DNA of 64,000 nucleotides from VXNE01 sp963664635 (GCA_963664635.1 OY761542.1:1426001-1490000); one strand, 5' to 3'. Counted from the stretch's first letter, positions 8,834-17,695 are shown. Notes: generated from the letters alone by a model not told the origin. A program made the numbers and translations.

Positions 8834-9504
8834 TTCTCCTGCCACCCCTCGTCCGGCTGCGCCTCCGCGAACGCCCAGGTCTTGCCGAACCCGCCGTCGT
8901 ACACGACCTGCCGCACCGGCTTGCGCCCGAGCGGTCCGTGGCGGTCCGTGGGATACCCGATGGGCAACGCACAGTAGATCTGGTTGTTCTCGGGGATGCC
9001 GAGCATCTCCCGCAGTGCCTCTTCGCGGGAGAGCGGCAGGTTGAAGATCGAGCCCGAGAGCCCGAGGCCCCGCGCGGCGAGGAGCAGGTTCTGCACGGCC
9101 GGAAACGCGCTCCCGCCGGGTGTGCCGTGGCGCCCCTTGAGGCCGAGGACGAGCACGATGACCGGCACGTCCGCAAGGTGGTGCACCAGGTGCTCGACGC
9201 TGCGCAGCGAGAGCCGCTGCGAGCGGGGCAGGGCATCGATGTCCTCGGGCCTGTCCGCGTAGCGCGCCTGGTAGCGCTGCCAGGGGAGCTGCGCCCATTC
9301 CTGCATCCGGGCCTTGTGGTCGGGGTTGCGCACGAGGATGAAACGCCAGTCCTGCGCGTTCTGGCCGGTCGGCGCGCGGATGGCGGCGTCCATGATCTGG
9401 AACAACACTTCCTCCGGGATCGGATCCGGCCTGAAGCGGCGCAGCGCGCGGGCGCTGTACAGCGTGGCGAACAGGCCCGGGTCGGCGTGGGGTGCATTGC
9501 TCAT
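8821..9504 (-). CDS. Nitroreductase family protein
   Basis: 227 aa FMN-dependent nitroreductase fold. N-terminal SARALRRFRPDPIPEEVLFQIMDAAIRAPTGQNAQDWRF carries the FMN phosphate-binding Arg residues and the APTGQNAQDW signature. The middle PAVQNLLLAARGLGLSGSIFNLP and C-terminal CALPIGYP are typical of the BluB/NfnB-like group. It would use NAD(P)H to reduce quinones, nitro groups or enones; the actual substrate is unknown. GGAG about 7 nt before ATG 9504. It lies between the HAD gene and the oxygenase operon. Confidence 0.85.
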   Translation of the reverse strand: MSNAPHADPGLFATLYSARALRRFRPDPIPEEVLFQIMDAAIRAPTGQNAQDWRFILVRNPDHKARMQEWAQLPWQRYQARYADRPEDIDALPRSQRLSLRSVEHLVHHLADVPVIVLVLGLKGRHGTPGGSAFPAVQNLLLAARGLGLSGSIFNLPLSREEALREMLGIPENNQIYCALPIGYPTDRHGPLGRKPVRQVVYDGGFGKTWAFAEAQPDEGWQEKWLD

Positions 9505-9538
9505 GGATGCTCCGGTCGGGTGGGGGGCGACGACCGCA

Positions 9539-10153
9539 TCAGGCGGCGAACTCGTTCAATACGCGGAGGGTGACCTCCGGCCCGGTCACGTGCTCGGTCT
9601 GCAGCCCGGCGGCCGCGGCCCCGTCGATGTTCTCGCGGCTGTCGTCCAGGAAGAGGACGTTCGACGGCGCCACGCCCATGTCGGCGGCGACCCAGGCGAA
9701 CGAGGCGACATCCGGCTTGCGGCGGCCGATCTCGGAGGACACGTAGACCTTGCGGAAGGGCGTCAGGTGGTGGCCGAAGCGCGCCTGCCAGGTGGCCTGG
9801 TGTTCGGCGTTGGTGTTGGTATAGCAGTAGAGCGGCAGGTGGGCCGAAGCGCGGGGCAGGGCGTCCACCACGTCCTCGTACGTGCCGCTGAAGAGCGCAT
9901 TCCAGCCGGTGCGCCAGTCGCTTTCCGCCAGTTCGATGCCGAGCCGCGCGGAGAGGCGCTCGGCATAGCCGGAGAAGTCGAGCGCGCCGACCTCGTGCAA
10001 GCGGTAGGCGTCGTCGATGCCCCAGCGCGAACCGATGTCGCCAATGTCGACGCCGGCCTTGCGGGCCCAGTACTCGAAGCAGGCCCGGGGCCGCAGGCGC
10101 AGGATGACGCCGCCGAGGTCGAACAGGAGGGCGCGCGGCCGGCCCGCGCTCAA
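9539..10153 (-). CDS. HAD-superfamily hydrolase
   Basis: About 204 aa, haloacid-dehalogenase-like (HAD-IA) phosphatase or dehalogenase. Motif I is LLFDLGGVI near residue 10, motif II the CYTNTNAEH region, motif III the Lys in GRRKPD, and motif IV LFLDDSRENIDGA; C-terminal EHVTGPEVTLRVLNEF is common to the YihX-like group. The start is taken as TTG 10153, overlapping the acyl-CoA synthetase stop (TTGA); ATT 10156 is possible but less likely. Nucleophile context DLGG rather than DxD is normal for the YihX group. Substrate unknown. Confidence 0.75.
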   Translation of the reverse strand: MSAGRPRALLFDLGGVILRLRPRACFEYWARKAGVDIGDIGSRWGIDDAYRLHEVGALDFSGYAERLSARLGIELAESDWRTGWNALFSGTYEDVVDALPRASAHLPLYCYTNTNAEHQATWQARFGHHLTPFRKVYVSSEIGRRKPDVASFAWVAADMGVAPSNVLFLDDSRENIDGAAAAGLQTEHVTGPEVTLRVLNEFAA

Positions 10154-11958
10154 AATCCGGCTTCTCCAGCCGTGATCGAGGCGTAGAGGTCCGCATCGAG
10201 GGGCCGGTAGCTGTCGGCGCCGGGCGGCAGCACGTAGAGCGGATCCTCTACTGCTTCGACGTCGTAACCGTCGCGCTTGAGGTCGCCCTTGACCATCTTC
10301 ATGGTGCCCGTTACCTCGATCTCCCGCTGGACGCGCAGGAACACGGGCCGCGCGTAGGACGGCAACTCCCGGGACACGTACTCCGCGAAGCCCTGCAGGT
10401 CGAGTTCGTCCACGCCCTCCCGGAGCCTGAGCGCCGCCATGCCGGCGCGGCCGTCGGCCCGCGGGACCTCCACGCCGTAGACGTTGCAGAACTCGACCTG
10501 ACCGAACCCGTTGACGATCTCGCCGACTTCGTTGGTCGACACGTTCTCGGACTTCCAGCGGAACGTGTCCCCGACGCGGTCGACGAACTGATAGTGGGGG
10601 TAGCCGAGGGTGAAGCCTACGTCGACGGTGCGCAGCAGGTCGCCGGAGTTGAACCAGGCGTCGCCGTCCGCGAACACGTTGCGCACGATTTTCTTCTCGG
10701 TCGCCTCGGGGTTGGTGTACCCCTCGAATTCGGCTTCCGCGTTGATCTCGGAGAGCAGCAGCCCGGGCTCGCCGGGGGCGACTTCGGTGCAGCATCCGTT
10801 CCCGTCGCGCACGATCTCGTCGGCGTCGACGTCGTACGCGACCAGCGCGACCTTCGCCGAGGTCATGCCGATGGTGCGGTCCTTGTTCAACAGGTTGGCG
10901 AACGCCACGTTGCCCTCGCTCGCGCCGTAGAACTCGGAGATGCGCTTGATGCCGAAGCGTTCCTTGAACTCCATCCACACGTCCGGGCGCAAACCGTTGC
11001 CCATCATGCGGGTCAGAGGATTCCTGTGGTCGTCGGGCCGGCGATCCGTGTTGCAGAGGTAGCGGCACAGTTCGCCGATGTAGACGAGGCAGGTCGCCCG
11101 CTGTTCGCGCACTTCGCGCAGGAAGTTGCTCGCGGAAAACCTGCGGCGGATGAACATCGACGCCCCGGACGAGAAGGAGGCTCCGACGCCGATGAGCAGC
11201 CCGGTGCCGTGGTAGAGCGGCAGGCAGATGTACAGGCGGTCCTCGGGCGTGCACTGCAGGCCCGCCGAAGCCGCGAGACCGGCGCTCGCCATGAAGCGCC
11301 GGTTCGACAGGACGGCCGCCTTCGGCAGCCCGGTCGTGCCGGACGTGAAGATGTAGCAGGCCGTCTCGCCGAGCGTCACCTCCCCGGTCTGCGGCAGGTT
11401 CGCGGAGTCCTCTTCGGCGCTGGCGGCATCGAGGTCCCGCGCCCAGTTTGGCGCCGGCGTGCCGTCGCCGTCGGGCACGAACAGGTAGTCGCTGCCCTCG
11501 GTGAGATGGAGCTCCGACTTCACGCTCTGGACTGCTTCGGTCAGCTCGCCGCCGAAGACGCACTTCTTCGACTCGGTGACGGTGACGCAGTGGATCAGCG
11601 GCTGCTCGCGCAGGTTGGTGTTGATCAGGCCGGCGATGGCCCCGAGCTTGCTCAACGCCACGATCGTGGTGAGGATCTCGATGCGGTTCTCCATCAGCAC
11701 GCTCACCGTGTCGCCCCGGGCGACGCCGAGGGACTCCAGCGTGCGGGCATAGCGGTTCGCCGACGCGTTGAGCTCGGCCCAGGTGACGCTGGCGCCCTCG
11801 AACACCACCGCGGTGCGGTCCGCGAACCGCTCCGCCTTGTCCTCGACGAGCCGGGCGATGCAGTCCTGCTCGGACTTCGGGCGCGGCTGCATGCCTTTCT
11901 TGAGTTTCAGCAGGCCGGGAACCTGCACCAGGGTGGACGCGATGTCGCGGATTCCCAT
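10150..11958 (-). CDS. Long/very-long-chain acyl-CoA synthetase
   Basis: 602 aa ANL-superfamily AMP-forming ligase, closest in layout to FadD6/FATP-type synthetases. AMP-binding P-loop CYIFTSGTTGLPKAAVLSNRR around residue 205, a YGASEGN motif around residue 350, the FNSGDLL/FVDRVGDTFRWKSENVSTNEV hinge region around residues 450-480, and the C-terminal catalytic Lys region EVTGTMKMVKGDLKRDGYD. It activates fatty or other carboxylic acids to CoA thioesters, possibly feeding the hot-dog hydratases and propionyl-CoA route nearby. Overlaps the HAD gene by 4 nt. Confidence 0.9.
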   Translation of the reverse strand: MGIRDIASTLVQVPGLLKLKKGMQPRPKSEQDCIARLVEDKAERFADRTAVVFEGASVTWAELNASANRYARTLESLGVARGDTVSVLMENRIEILTTIVALSKLGAIAGLINTNLREQPLIHCVTVTESKKCVFGGELTEAVQSVKSELHLTEGSDYLFVPDGDGTPAPNWARDLDAASAEEDSANLPQTGEVTLGETACYIFTSGTTGLPKAAVLSNRRFMASAGLAASAGLQCTPEDRLYICLPLYHGTGLLIGVGASFSSGASMFIRRRFSASNFLREVREQRATCLVYIGELCRYLCNTDRRPDDHRNPLTRMMGNGLRPDVWMEFKERFGIKRISEFYGASEGNVAFANLLNKDRTIGMTSAKVALVAYDVDADEIVRDGNGCCTEVAPGEPGLLLSEINAEAEFEGYTNPEATEKKIVRNVFADGDAWFNSGDLLRTVDVGFTLGYPHYQFVDRVGDTFRWKSENVSTNEVGEIVNGFGQVEFCNVYGVEVPRADGRAGMAALRLREGVDELDLQGFAEYVSRELPSYARPVFLRVQREIEVTGTMKMVKGDLKRDGYDVEAVEDPLYVLPPGADSYRPLDADLYASITAGEAGF

Positions 11959-12028
11959 CGGGGGCTGTCCTGTGCGAACCTGTTTCGGGCGGGGAACATA
12001 TCATGCGGAGAAGGACGCGGGGACGGCC

Positions 12029-12910
12029 ATGTCGAGTGTCAGTGGATTCGTGAAGCGTTGGGAAATCGGGGACGTGGCGGTCTCGCGGATCGTCGAGATG
12101 GAGGTCGCGGGCGGATCCCGCTTCATCCTGCCGGACGCCACCCGGGACGCCTGCCTGGAGTACCCGTGGATGCAGCCGCACTTCATGGACGAGCAGGGCA
12201 ACCTCATCATGAGCATCCATGCGCTCGTCGTGGATACCGGGCAGCGGCGCATCCTGGTCGACACCTGTATCGGCAACGACAAGGAGCGCGCGATTCCGAA
12301 CTGGAGCCACCTGCGGACGGCGTTCCTCGACGATCTCGTCGCCGCGGGGTATCCGCGTGAGTCCATCGACACCGTGCTCTGCACGCACCTGCACGTCGAC
12401 CACGTCGGCTGGAACACCATGCTCGTCGACGGCGATTGGGTGCCGACGTTTCCCAACGCGCGCTATCTCATCGGCGAGAAGGAATGGGCGTACTGGGACG
12501 CCAACGAGGACGAGGGCGCATACGGTCCGGTCCTCTCGGATTCGGTGCGGCCGATCATCGAGGCGGGCCTCGCGGACTTCGTCGAGATGGATCATCGCCT
12601 GTGCGCGCAGGTGTGGCTCGAACCGACCCCCGGACACACGCCCGGCCACGTCAGCGTCCACATCGCCTCGGGGGGCGAGGAAGCGCTCATCACCGGCGAT
12701 TGCATTCACCATCCCGTACAGATGACGCGCCTGGACTGGTGCAGTTCCGCGGACTACGACCAGGACCAGGGCCGCAGGACGCGCGAGACGCTGCTCGAGA
12801 AGTACGTCGACGCGGACATCCTGGTGATCGGCACGCACTTCGCGACGCCGAGCGCCGGGCGCGTCCGGCGGCGGCCGGAGGGCGCCTACTGGCTCGACAC
12901 CGCGGTCTGA
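12029..12910 (+). CDS. MBL-fold metallo-hydrolase
   Basis: 293 aa metallo-beta-lactamase-fold hydrolase. Metal motif THLHVDHVG with His120, His122, Asp124 and His125; a later PGHTPGHVSVH supplies the third His, ALITGDCIHHP the bridging Asp, and GTHFATPSAG the last His. The pattern fits quorum-lactonase-like or organophosphate/ester hydrolases of the N-acyl homoserine lactonase superfamily; the substrate cannot be assigned. ATG 12029 follows GGACGG, a weak ribosome-binding site. Divergent from the acyl-CoA synthetase. Confidence 0.8.
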   Translation: MSSVSGFVKRWEIGDVAVSRIVEMEVAGGSRFILPDATRDACLEYPWMQPHFMDEQGNLIMSIHALVVDTGQRRILVDTCIGNDKERAIPNWSHLRTAFLDDLVAAGYPRESIDTVLCTHLHVDHVGWNTMLVDGDWVPTFPNARYLIGEKEWAYWDANEDEGAYGPVLSDSVRPIIEAGLADFVEMDHRLCAQVWLEPTPGHTPGHVSVHIASGGEEALITGDCIHHPVQMTRLDWCSSADYDQDQGRRTRETLLEKYVDADILVIGTHFATPSAGRVRRRPEGAYWLDTAV

Positions 12911-12924
12911 CCGGGGCGGCCATC

Positions 12925-13210
12925 GTGGTCGGCCTGCAACTGCGGGCGAGAGGGGCTGCCGCGGCGTGGGTTGCCGCGACGCTGGCGGACTTCGTGGGCG
13001 TTGCGTCGGCGGCGGAGGCCCCGCACGCCGAGGCACGCGCGCCGGCGCTGCAGGGCGTCCTGACGGCCAGCTACACGCGGGGCCGGCTCGACGTGCTGCT
13101 CCGGACGCGGTACCACGGCGAGTACGAGAACACGCTGAACGCGACCCTCGCGACGACGCAGGGCTTCGGGGCGGAAGTGCTCGTCGACCTGGAAGCGAGC
13201 TGGCGCCCGG
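12925..13210 (+). pseudogene. Remnant of a TonB-dependent receptor, truncated
   Basis: The reading from GTG 12925 gives a short hydrophobic start and then beta-strand text typical of the C-terminal barrel of TonB-dependent receptors: GVLTASYTRGRLDVLLRTRYHGEYEN, then FGAEVLVDLEASWRPV. The plug, most of the barrel and the extreme C-terminus are missing, and the frame runs into low-complexity sequence exactly where the opposite-strand ATPase gene ends (13211). Most likely a leftover of a receptor gene broken by acquisition of the ATPase gene. The identification rests on barrel-like sequence pattern only. Confidence 0.5.
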
Positions 13211-14386
13211 TCAGTGCCACGCCTCCGACGCCGCCAGGGCATCCAGCGGCAGCGCCTCGACGTCCGCACCGAGCGGGTAGCGGTTGGGTGCTCGGCACAC
13301 GATGGCCATGCCGTCGACGGAATCGGCCGGCAACGCGCCAGCGACCTTCCGCAGGGCGTCTGCGTCCCCTGGCCGCGGCTGTTCCGTCCACTTCGCGTCC
13401 GCGAGCCGGAAGCCGCCGCCGCGGTGCAGCAGGAAGTCGGCTTCGCGGGAGCGGTCGTTCCAGAAGTGGAAGTCCCAGCCGCCGCGGCGGTTGAGCTGGG
13501 TGCGGCGGAGTTCGGCGCAGGCCAGGGTCTCCCAGAGCGGTCCGGCCAGCGGCGAAGCCCTGAGCGTATCGGCGTCGTGTACGCCGCACAGGAACGCGGC
13601 GAGCCCGGCGTCGCGCAGGTAGAGCTTTGGCCGCTTGACGAGGGATCGGGTCGGGTTGGCGTACCACGGCTCGAGCAGCACGAGCTGGTGCGACGCCTGG
13701 AGCACCGCAAGCCATGCGGCGGCGGTGGAACCGCTGATCCCCACGTCGCGCGCGAGGTCCGCGCGGTTCAGGAGCTGGGCCGAACGCAGCGCGGCGACGC
13801 GCAGGAACCGCTCGTAGTCGCGCAGGCTGGCGACATTGAGAAGCTGGCGCACGTCCCGTTCGAGGTAAGTCGCCAGGTAGGACTGCAGGTATCCGCGCGC
13901 GTCGATGGCGGGGTCGCCGTGCAATTCCGGGAAGCCTCCCCGCACCAGGAACTCTTCCGTTGTCAGGCCGGGACGTGCGGCCTTTGCCTCGGCGAAGGAC
14001 AGGGGTTCGAGCTCGACGATGTCCGCGCGTCCCGCCAGGGAGTCGGATACCGAGCGCATCAGCGTCATGGGTTGCGAGCCGGTGAGCAGGAAGGCCCCCG
14101 GGCGGCGATCCCGGTCGATGGCCGCCTTGAGGTGACGGAACAGTCCGGGCGCGTACTGGACCTCGTCGATGATCACCGGCGGGGGATGGCGTCCGAGGAA
14201 CGACCCCGGGTCCGTTTCCGCCTGTTCGGCCTCGCTTGGCAGGTCCAGGGTCACGAACGCGTGATCCGGGAAGATCCGGCGCACCAGGCTGGTCTTGTCG
14301 GTCTGCCGCGCGCCGGTCAGGATCACGACAGGCCGCGTCCGGGCACGCTGCGCCAGGAGGGGTTCGATGGCGCGGTCGATCCACAT
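13211..14386 (-). CDS. AAA-family ATPase with DUF4143 C-terminal domain
   Basis: 391 aa. N-terminal AAA_14 domain: a Walker A-like GARQTDKTS at residues 25-33, Walker B PVIIDEVQYAPG near 70, and sensor LLTGSQP near 100. The C-terminal DUF4143 PD-(D/E)xK-like part contains the LARDVGISGSTAAAWLAVL winged-helix-like region, YLRDAGLAAFLCG and FHFWNDRSREADFLLHRGG. Such genes are widespread, laterally mobile and of unknown role (sometimes compared with antitoxin-like or defence ATPases). Oddity: Walker A has Asp30 where the family has Gly before the Lys. A 12-bp inverted repeat lies immediately upstream. Confidence 0.85.
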   Translation of the reverse strand: MWIDRAIEPLLAQRARTRPVVILTGARQTDKTSLVRRIFPDHAFVTLDLPSEAEQAETDPGSFLGRHPPPVIIDEVQYAPGLFRHLKAAIDRDRRPGAFLLTGSQPMTLMRSVSDSLAGRADIVELEPLSFAEAKAARPGLTTEEFLVRGGFPELHGDPAIDARGYLQSYLATYLERDVRQLLNVASLRDYERFLRVAALRSAQLLNRADLARDVGISGSTAAAWLAVLQASHQLVLLEPWYANPTRSLVKRPKLYLRDAGLAAFLCGVHDADTLRASPLAGPLWETLACAELRRTQLNRRGGWDFHFWNDRSREADFLLHRGGGFRLADAKWTEQPRPGDADALRKVAGALPADSVDGMAIVCRAPNRYPLGADVEALPLDALAASEAWH

Positions 14387-14423
14387 CCTGCAAATTCTAC
14401 GATCCCGTCGCAGAATTTGCAGG
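14387..14423. promoter_or_regulatory. 12-bp perfect inverted repeat upstream of DUF4143 ATPase
   Basis: CCTGCAAATTCT at 14387-14398 is exactly complementary to AGAATTTGCAGG at 14412-14423, with a 13-nt spacer. It begins directly before the ATPase start codon (14386) and is AT-rich compared with its surroundings. It could be an autoregulatory operator, a hairpin in the leader, or the boundary of the acquired cassette. Confidence 0.55.
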
Positions 14424-14431
14424 AAATGAAT

Positions 14432-14851
14432 TCAGGGCAAGACCACGACGGCGTGGCCGGGACAGGTCGCGAGGCCATCCTGGTTGACGACGTTCACGCT
14501 GAGTCGCACGCGCTGCTCGCCCTCCTCGACGACCTTCTCCGTGACCTCGCCGACGACGGTGAGCGTGTCCTCCTTCTGGTTGATCGCCCGATACTGGCAA
14601 CCGACCTCGCGCACGACGCCTCCGTCGCCGAGCCAGTCGTGCAGCGCGTTGACGATGTAGGCGTAACGCAGGTTGCCCATGCCGAACGCGCCCTGCTCGT
14701 TGCCGGCGCGCCGTCCGGCCTCATCGTCCATGTGGAAGGGCACGAACTCGTCGTTGACGGCCGCGTAGCGGTTCCATTCCGCGAAGCTCGTCTGGCGGGA
14801 CCATGGCGGCAGGGAGTCGCCCACCTGGATGTTGTCGAAACGGACGGTCAC
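14432..14851 (-). CDS. MaoC-like hot-dog dehydratase
   Basis: 139 aa, single hot-dog fold of the (R)-specific enoyl-CoA hydratase/MaoC type. The hydratase-2-like segment is YAAVNDEFVPFHMDDEAGRRAG near residues 30-50, and VGCQYRAINQKEDTLTVVGEVTEK is the typical central strand pair. GTG 14851 has AGGAGAG upstream. It is preceded by an FAS1-like dehydratase gene 21 nt away; in this family the two domains commonly pair as a heterodimeric hydratase. A fused version of the same pair occurs at 37316-38407. Confidence 0.8.
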   Translation of the reverse strand: MTVRFDNIQVGDSLPPWSRQTSFAEWNRYAAVNDEFVPFHMDDEAGRRAGNEQGAFGMGNLRYAYIVNALHDWLGDGGVVREVGCQYRAINQKEDTLTVVGEVTEKVVEEGEQRVRLSVNVVNQDGLATCPGHAVVVLP

Positions 14852-14872
14852 GCGTCTTCTCCTCTCTTCTCC

Positions 14873-15370
14873 TCAGTAGCGGATGCCGATGGACAGGCGC
14901 GTCCTGACGACCGCGTCGTCCTGGTTGCGCCACTCGATCTCGTTGCGCACGTACAGCGTGTGTCCGAGGCGCCCCTCGCGCTCCCACCAGTCGACCAGCC
15001 GGCGGCGCTCGGCAACCACGTCGCCGGGACGCATCGGCACGCCGTAGGTGTCCGTCTGGCCGCCGTTCATGCCCGTCAGCGGCTTGCCGTCGGGACGGGC
15101 GCCGGCGAGGCCCGGCGCCGGCGGCGCCGGACGTTCGAGCGGCCAGGCGAACGGGTTGAAGTCGGGGGGCGCCACGATCCCGCCCCAGCGCGTCGTGGCG
15201 GCGTACTCGGCGTCCCAGTAGAGGCGCGGGGGTTGCTCGGGATAGAACGTGGCCATCGCCCAGCGGCGGATGTCCGTCTGCGTGATCGGAGGCGCGGCCC
15301 GGCCATCCGCCCACTGGCCGCGGGCGGTGCGCATCGCCGCGGTGACGTAGGTCGGGCTGCTGTCGGTCAT
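14873..15370 (-). CDS. FAS1-like (MaoC N-terminal type) dehydratase
   Basis: 165 aa from ATG 15370 (MTDSSPTY). It matches the MaoC_dehydrat_N layout: an entry helix, ITQTDIRRWAMATFYPEQPPRLYWDAEYAATTRWGGIVAPPDFNPF, then PGDVVAERRRLVDWWEREGRLGHTLYVRNEIEWRNQDDAVV. This half usually lacks or only completes the active site and pairs with a separate MaoC hot-dog subunit, here the next gene. The likely role is hydration or dehydration of an acyl-CoA; the substrate is unknown. Confidence 0.75.
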   Translation of the reverse strand: MTDSSPTYVTAAMRTARGQWADGRAAPPITQTDIRRWAMATFYPEQPPRLYWDAEYAATTRWGGIVAPPDFNPFAWPLERPAPPAPGLAGARPDGKPLTGMNGGQTDTYGVPMRPGDVVAERRRLVDWWEREGRLGHTLYVRNEIEWRNQDDAVVRTRLSIGIRY

Positions 15371-15449
15371 GGCGGGCCGCCGCGGTTGCACCGCCCGGAG
15401 TGTAGCAGTCCGACGGTCGCACGGCGGCGCCCGGGCGCGGTCCTCGCCC

Positions 15450-15455
15450 TATAAT
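15450..15455 (+). promoter_or_regulatory. Candidate -10 box for methylmalonyl-CoA mutase
   Basis: Perfect TATAAT, 32 nt before the mutase ATG, in otherwise GC-rich sequence. The same TATAATCC string occurs before the epimerase operon (23181) and the NCS2 permease (54296). No good -35 hexamer is visible. Confidence 0.5.
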
Positions 15456-15487
15456 CCGCAGTCCGATTCAGGAACCGGTACGAGCCC

Positions 15488-17629
15488 ATGGCCGAAGGCG
15501 CTTCGCACAATCCCCCGCAATGGGAACGGCACGCCGAGCGCGAGCTGCGCGGCAAGCCCGTGGCGGACCTCACCTGGTCGAGCCCCGAGGGCATCGACGT
15601 GCGGCCGGTCTACACGCCCGCCGACCTCGGGGGCATCGCGCACCTCGATGCGCTCCCGGGGCTGCCGCCTTATGCGCGTGGGCCCCGCGCGACCATGTAC
15701 ACGAACCGTCCCTGGACCGTGCGCCAGTACTCGGGCTTCTCCACGGCCGAAGAGTCCAATGCCTTCTATCGGGCGAACCTCGCCGGAGGGCAGAAGGGCC
15801 TCTCCATCGCCTTCGACCTGGCCACGCACCGGGGTTACGACTCCGACCATCCGCGCGCCCGGGACGATGTCGGCATGGCCGGCGTGGCGGTCGATTCCGT
15901 TGAGGACATGAAGATCCTCTTCGACGGCATCCCCCTGGACGAGATGTCCGTGTCGATGACCATGAACGGCGCCGTCCTGCCGGTCCTGGCGAGCTACATC
16001 GTGGCCGGGGACGAGCAGGGGGTGCCGCGCAACGGGCTGTCCGGAACGATCCAGAACGACATCCTGAAAGAATTCATGGTGCGCAACACGTACATCTACC
16101 CCCCGGCCGAGAGCATGCGCATCGTGGCGGACGTGATCGGGTTCTGCGCCGACCACATGCCGCGCTTCAACTCGATCTCGATCTCGGGCTACCACATGCA
16201 GGAGGCCGGGGCGGATGCGGTGGAGGAACTCGCGTTCACGCTCGCCGACGGCCTCGAGTACGTTCGAGCGGCGCTCAAGACGGGCCAGGACGTCGACGCG
16301 TTCGCGCCGCGACTGTCGTTCTTCTTCTGCATCGGGATGAACTTCTTCATGGAAATCGCGAAGCTGCGCGCTGCGCGGATCCTGTGGGCGGAGCTCATGG
16401 AGCAGTTCGGCCCGCGGAAACCCGCGTCGAGCATGCTGCGGATGCACTGCCAGACCTCCGGGGTGTCGTTGCAGGCCCAGGACCCGTACAACAACGTCGT
16501 GCGGACCACCATCGAGGCCCTCGCCGGCGTCCTCGGCGGCACGCAGAGCCTGCACACGAACTCCTTTGACGAAGCCATTGCGCTGCCGACGCCGTTCTCC
16601 GCCCGCATCGCGCGCAACACGCAGACGATCATCGCGGAGGAGTCGCAGATCACGCGGACCGTCGATCCCCTCGGCGGGAGCTACTTCGTCGAGCGTCTGA
16701 CGGCGGACATGGTCGATGCCGCGCGGCGCCTGATCGAGGAGGTGGAGCAGCTCGGAGGCATGACCGCGGCCATCGCGAAGGGGATGCCGATGCGCCGCAT
16801 CGAGGAGTCTTCCGCACGGCGGCAGGCCCGCGTGGAGCGGGGCGAGGACACGGTGGTCGGGGTGAACAAGTACCAGCCGGACGAAGACGGCCAGGTCGAG
16901 GCTCTCGAGATCGACAACTCGAGGGTGCGGGACGCCCAGATCGAGCGCCTGGCGGCGGTACGCGCCAGTCGGGACCAGGCGAGCGTCGACCGGGCGTTGG
17001 AGGCGTTGACGGCCGCGGCCGGGTCGGGGCGGGGCAACCTGCTCGCGGCCAGCATCGAGGCGGCCGGGCGCCGCGCGACGGTGGGCGAGATCTCGGATGC
17101 GCTCGAAGCGGTGTGGGGACGGCACGACACGCGGCCGGCGCTGGTGCCCGGGGTCTACTCGAGTGCGTACGGGGACCATGCGGGGTTCCACACCGTCCGC
17201 GACGAGATCGGCGAGTTTCGGGACCTCGAGGGCCGCCCGCCGAGCGTGTTCGTCGTCAAGATGGGGCAGGACGGCCATGATCGCGGCGCCAAGGCCATCT
17301 CCAACGCCTTCAACGACCTCGGCTTCGATGTCGAGATGAGCCCGCTCTTCCTCACGCCCGGGGAGGCCGCCGAGCGGACCGGCGAACTCGAGGCGGACAT
17401 CGTCGGCGTCTCAACGCTGGCCGGCGCGCACAGGACGTTGGTGCCCGAACTCGTGGCAGCACTCAAGGCGCGCGGGAGCGACGCGGTCGTGGTCTGCGGC
17501 GGGGTCATTCCGGAGCGTGACCGGCAGTTCCTGCTGGACTGTGGCGTTCGGGCGATCTTCGGGCCGGGAACGGACATCCTGGCGGCGGCAAGCGCCATCA
17601 TGAAGATGATCCCGGGCAGGAACCGTTAG
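15488..17629 (+). CDS. scpA: Methylmalonyl-CoA mutase (single-subunit type)
   Basis: 713 aa, the length of the homodimeric/ScpA-type enzyme. It isomerises (R)-methylmalonyl-CoA to succinyl-CoA using adenosylcobalamin. The N-terminal TIM barrel contains TMYTNRPWTVRQYSGFSTAEESN (active-site Tyr region) and SISGYHMQEAGA (active-site His). The C-terminal B12 domain has D595-G-H597-D-R-G, with His597 as the lower cobalt ligand, and later GVIPERD. No small-subunit or MeaB-type GTPase gene is adjacent. The partner genes for propionyl-CoA use (epimerase, carboxylase) are at 23.2-28.2 kb, so the pathway is locally clustered but not in one operon. Confidence 0.95.
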   Translation: MAEGASHNPPQWERHAERELRGKPVADLTWSSPEGIDVRPVYTPADLGGIAHLDALPGLPPYARGPRATMYTNRPWTVRQYSGFSTAEESNAFYRANLAGGQKGLSIAFDLATHRGYDSDHPRARDDVGMAGVAVDSVEDMKILFDGIPLDEMSVSMTMNGAVLPVLASYIVAGDEQGVPRNGLSGTIQNDILKEFMVRNTYIYPPAESMRIVADVIGFCADHMPRFNSISISGYHMQEAGADAVEELAFTLADGLEYVRAALKTGQDVDAFAPRLSFFFCIGMNFFMEIAKLRAARILWAELMEQFGPRKPASSMLRMHCQTSGVSLQAQDPYNNVVRTTIEALAGVLGGTQSLHTNSFDEAIALPTPFSARIARNTQTIIAEESQITRTVDPLGGSYFVERLTADMVDAARRLIEEVEQLGGMTAAIAKGMPMRRIEESSARRQARVERGEDTVVGVNKYQPDEDGQVEALEIDNSRVRDAQIERLAAVRASRDQASVDRALEALTAAAGSGRGNLLAASIEAAGRRATVGEISDALEAVWGRHDTRPALVPGVYSSAYGDHAGFHTVRDEIGEFRDLEGRPPSVFVVKMGQDGHDRGAKAISNAFNDLGFDVEMSPLFLTPGEAAERTGELEADIVGVSTLAGAHRTLVPELVAALKARGSDAVVVCGGVIPERDRQFLLDCGVRAIFGPGTDILAAASAIMKMIPGRNR

Positions 17630-17635
17630 CGGTCT

Positions 17636-17652
17636 GCCCGGTCCTGCCGGGC
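17636..17652 (+). terminator. GC hairpin after the mutase gene
   Basis: GCCCGG (17636-17641) pairs with CCGGGC (17647-17652), 5-nt loop, 7 nt after the stop codon. There is no T-tract, so it is at best a weak or Rho-assisted terminator. Confidence 0.25.
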
Positions 17653-17695
17653 CGCGCCGAAGAACTCCGGAGGGACGCGGGGCCGGGCGCCAGGC

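Noticed and set aside
9539..13036. Very long minus-strand open frame (over 1100 codons) covering the HAD gene, acyl-CoA synthetase and MBL region
   Set aside because: Only its last ~204 codons resemble a protein (HAD hydrolase); the rest is Arg/Pro/Ala-rich shadow of other genes in GC-rich DNA.
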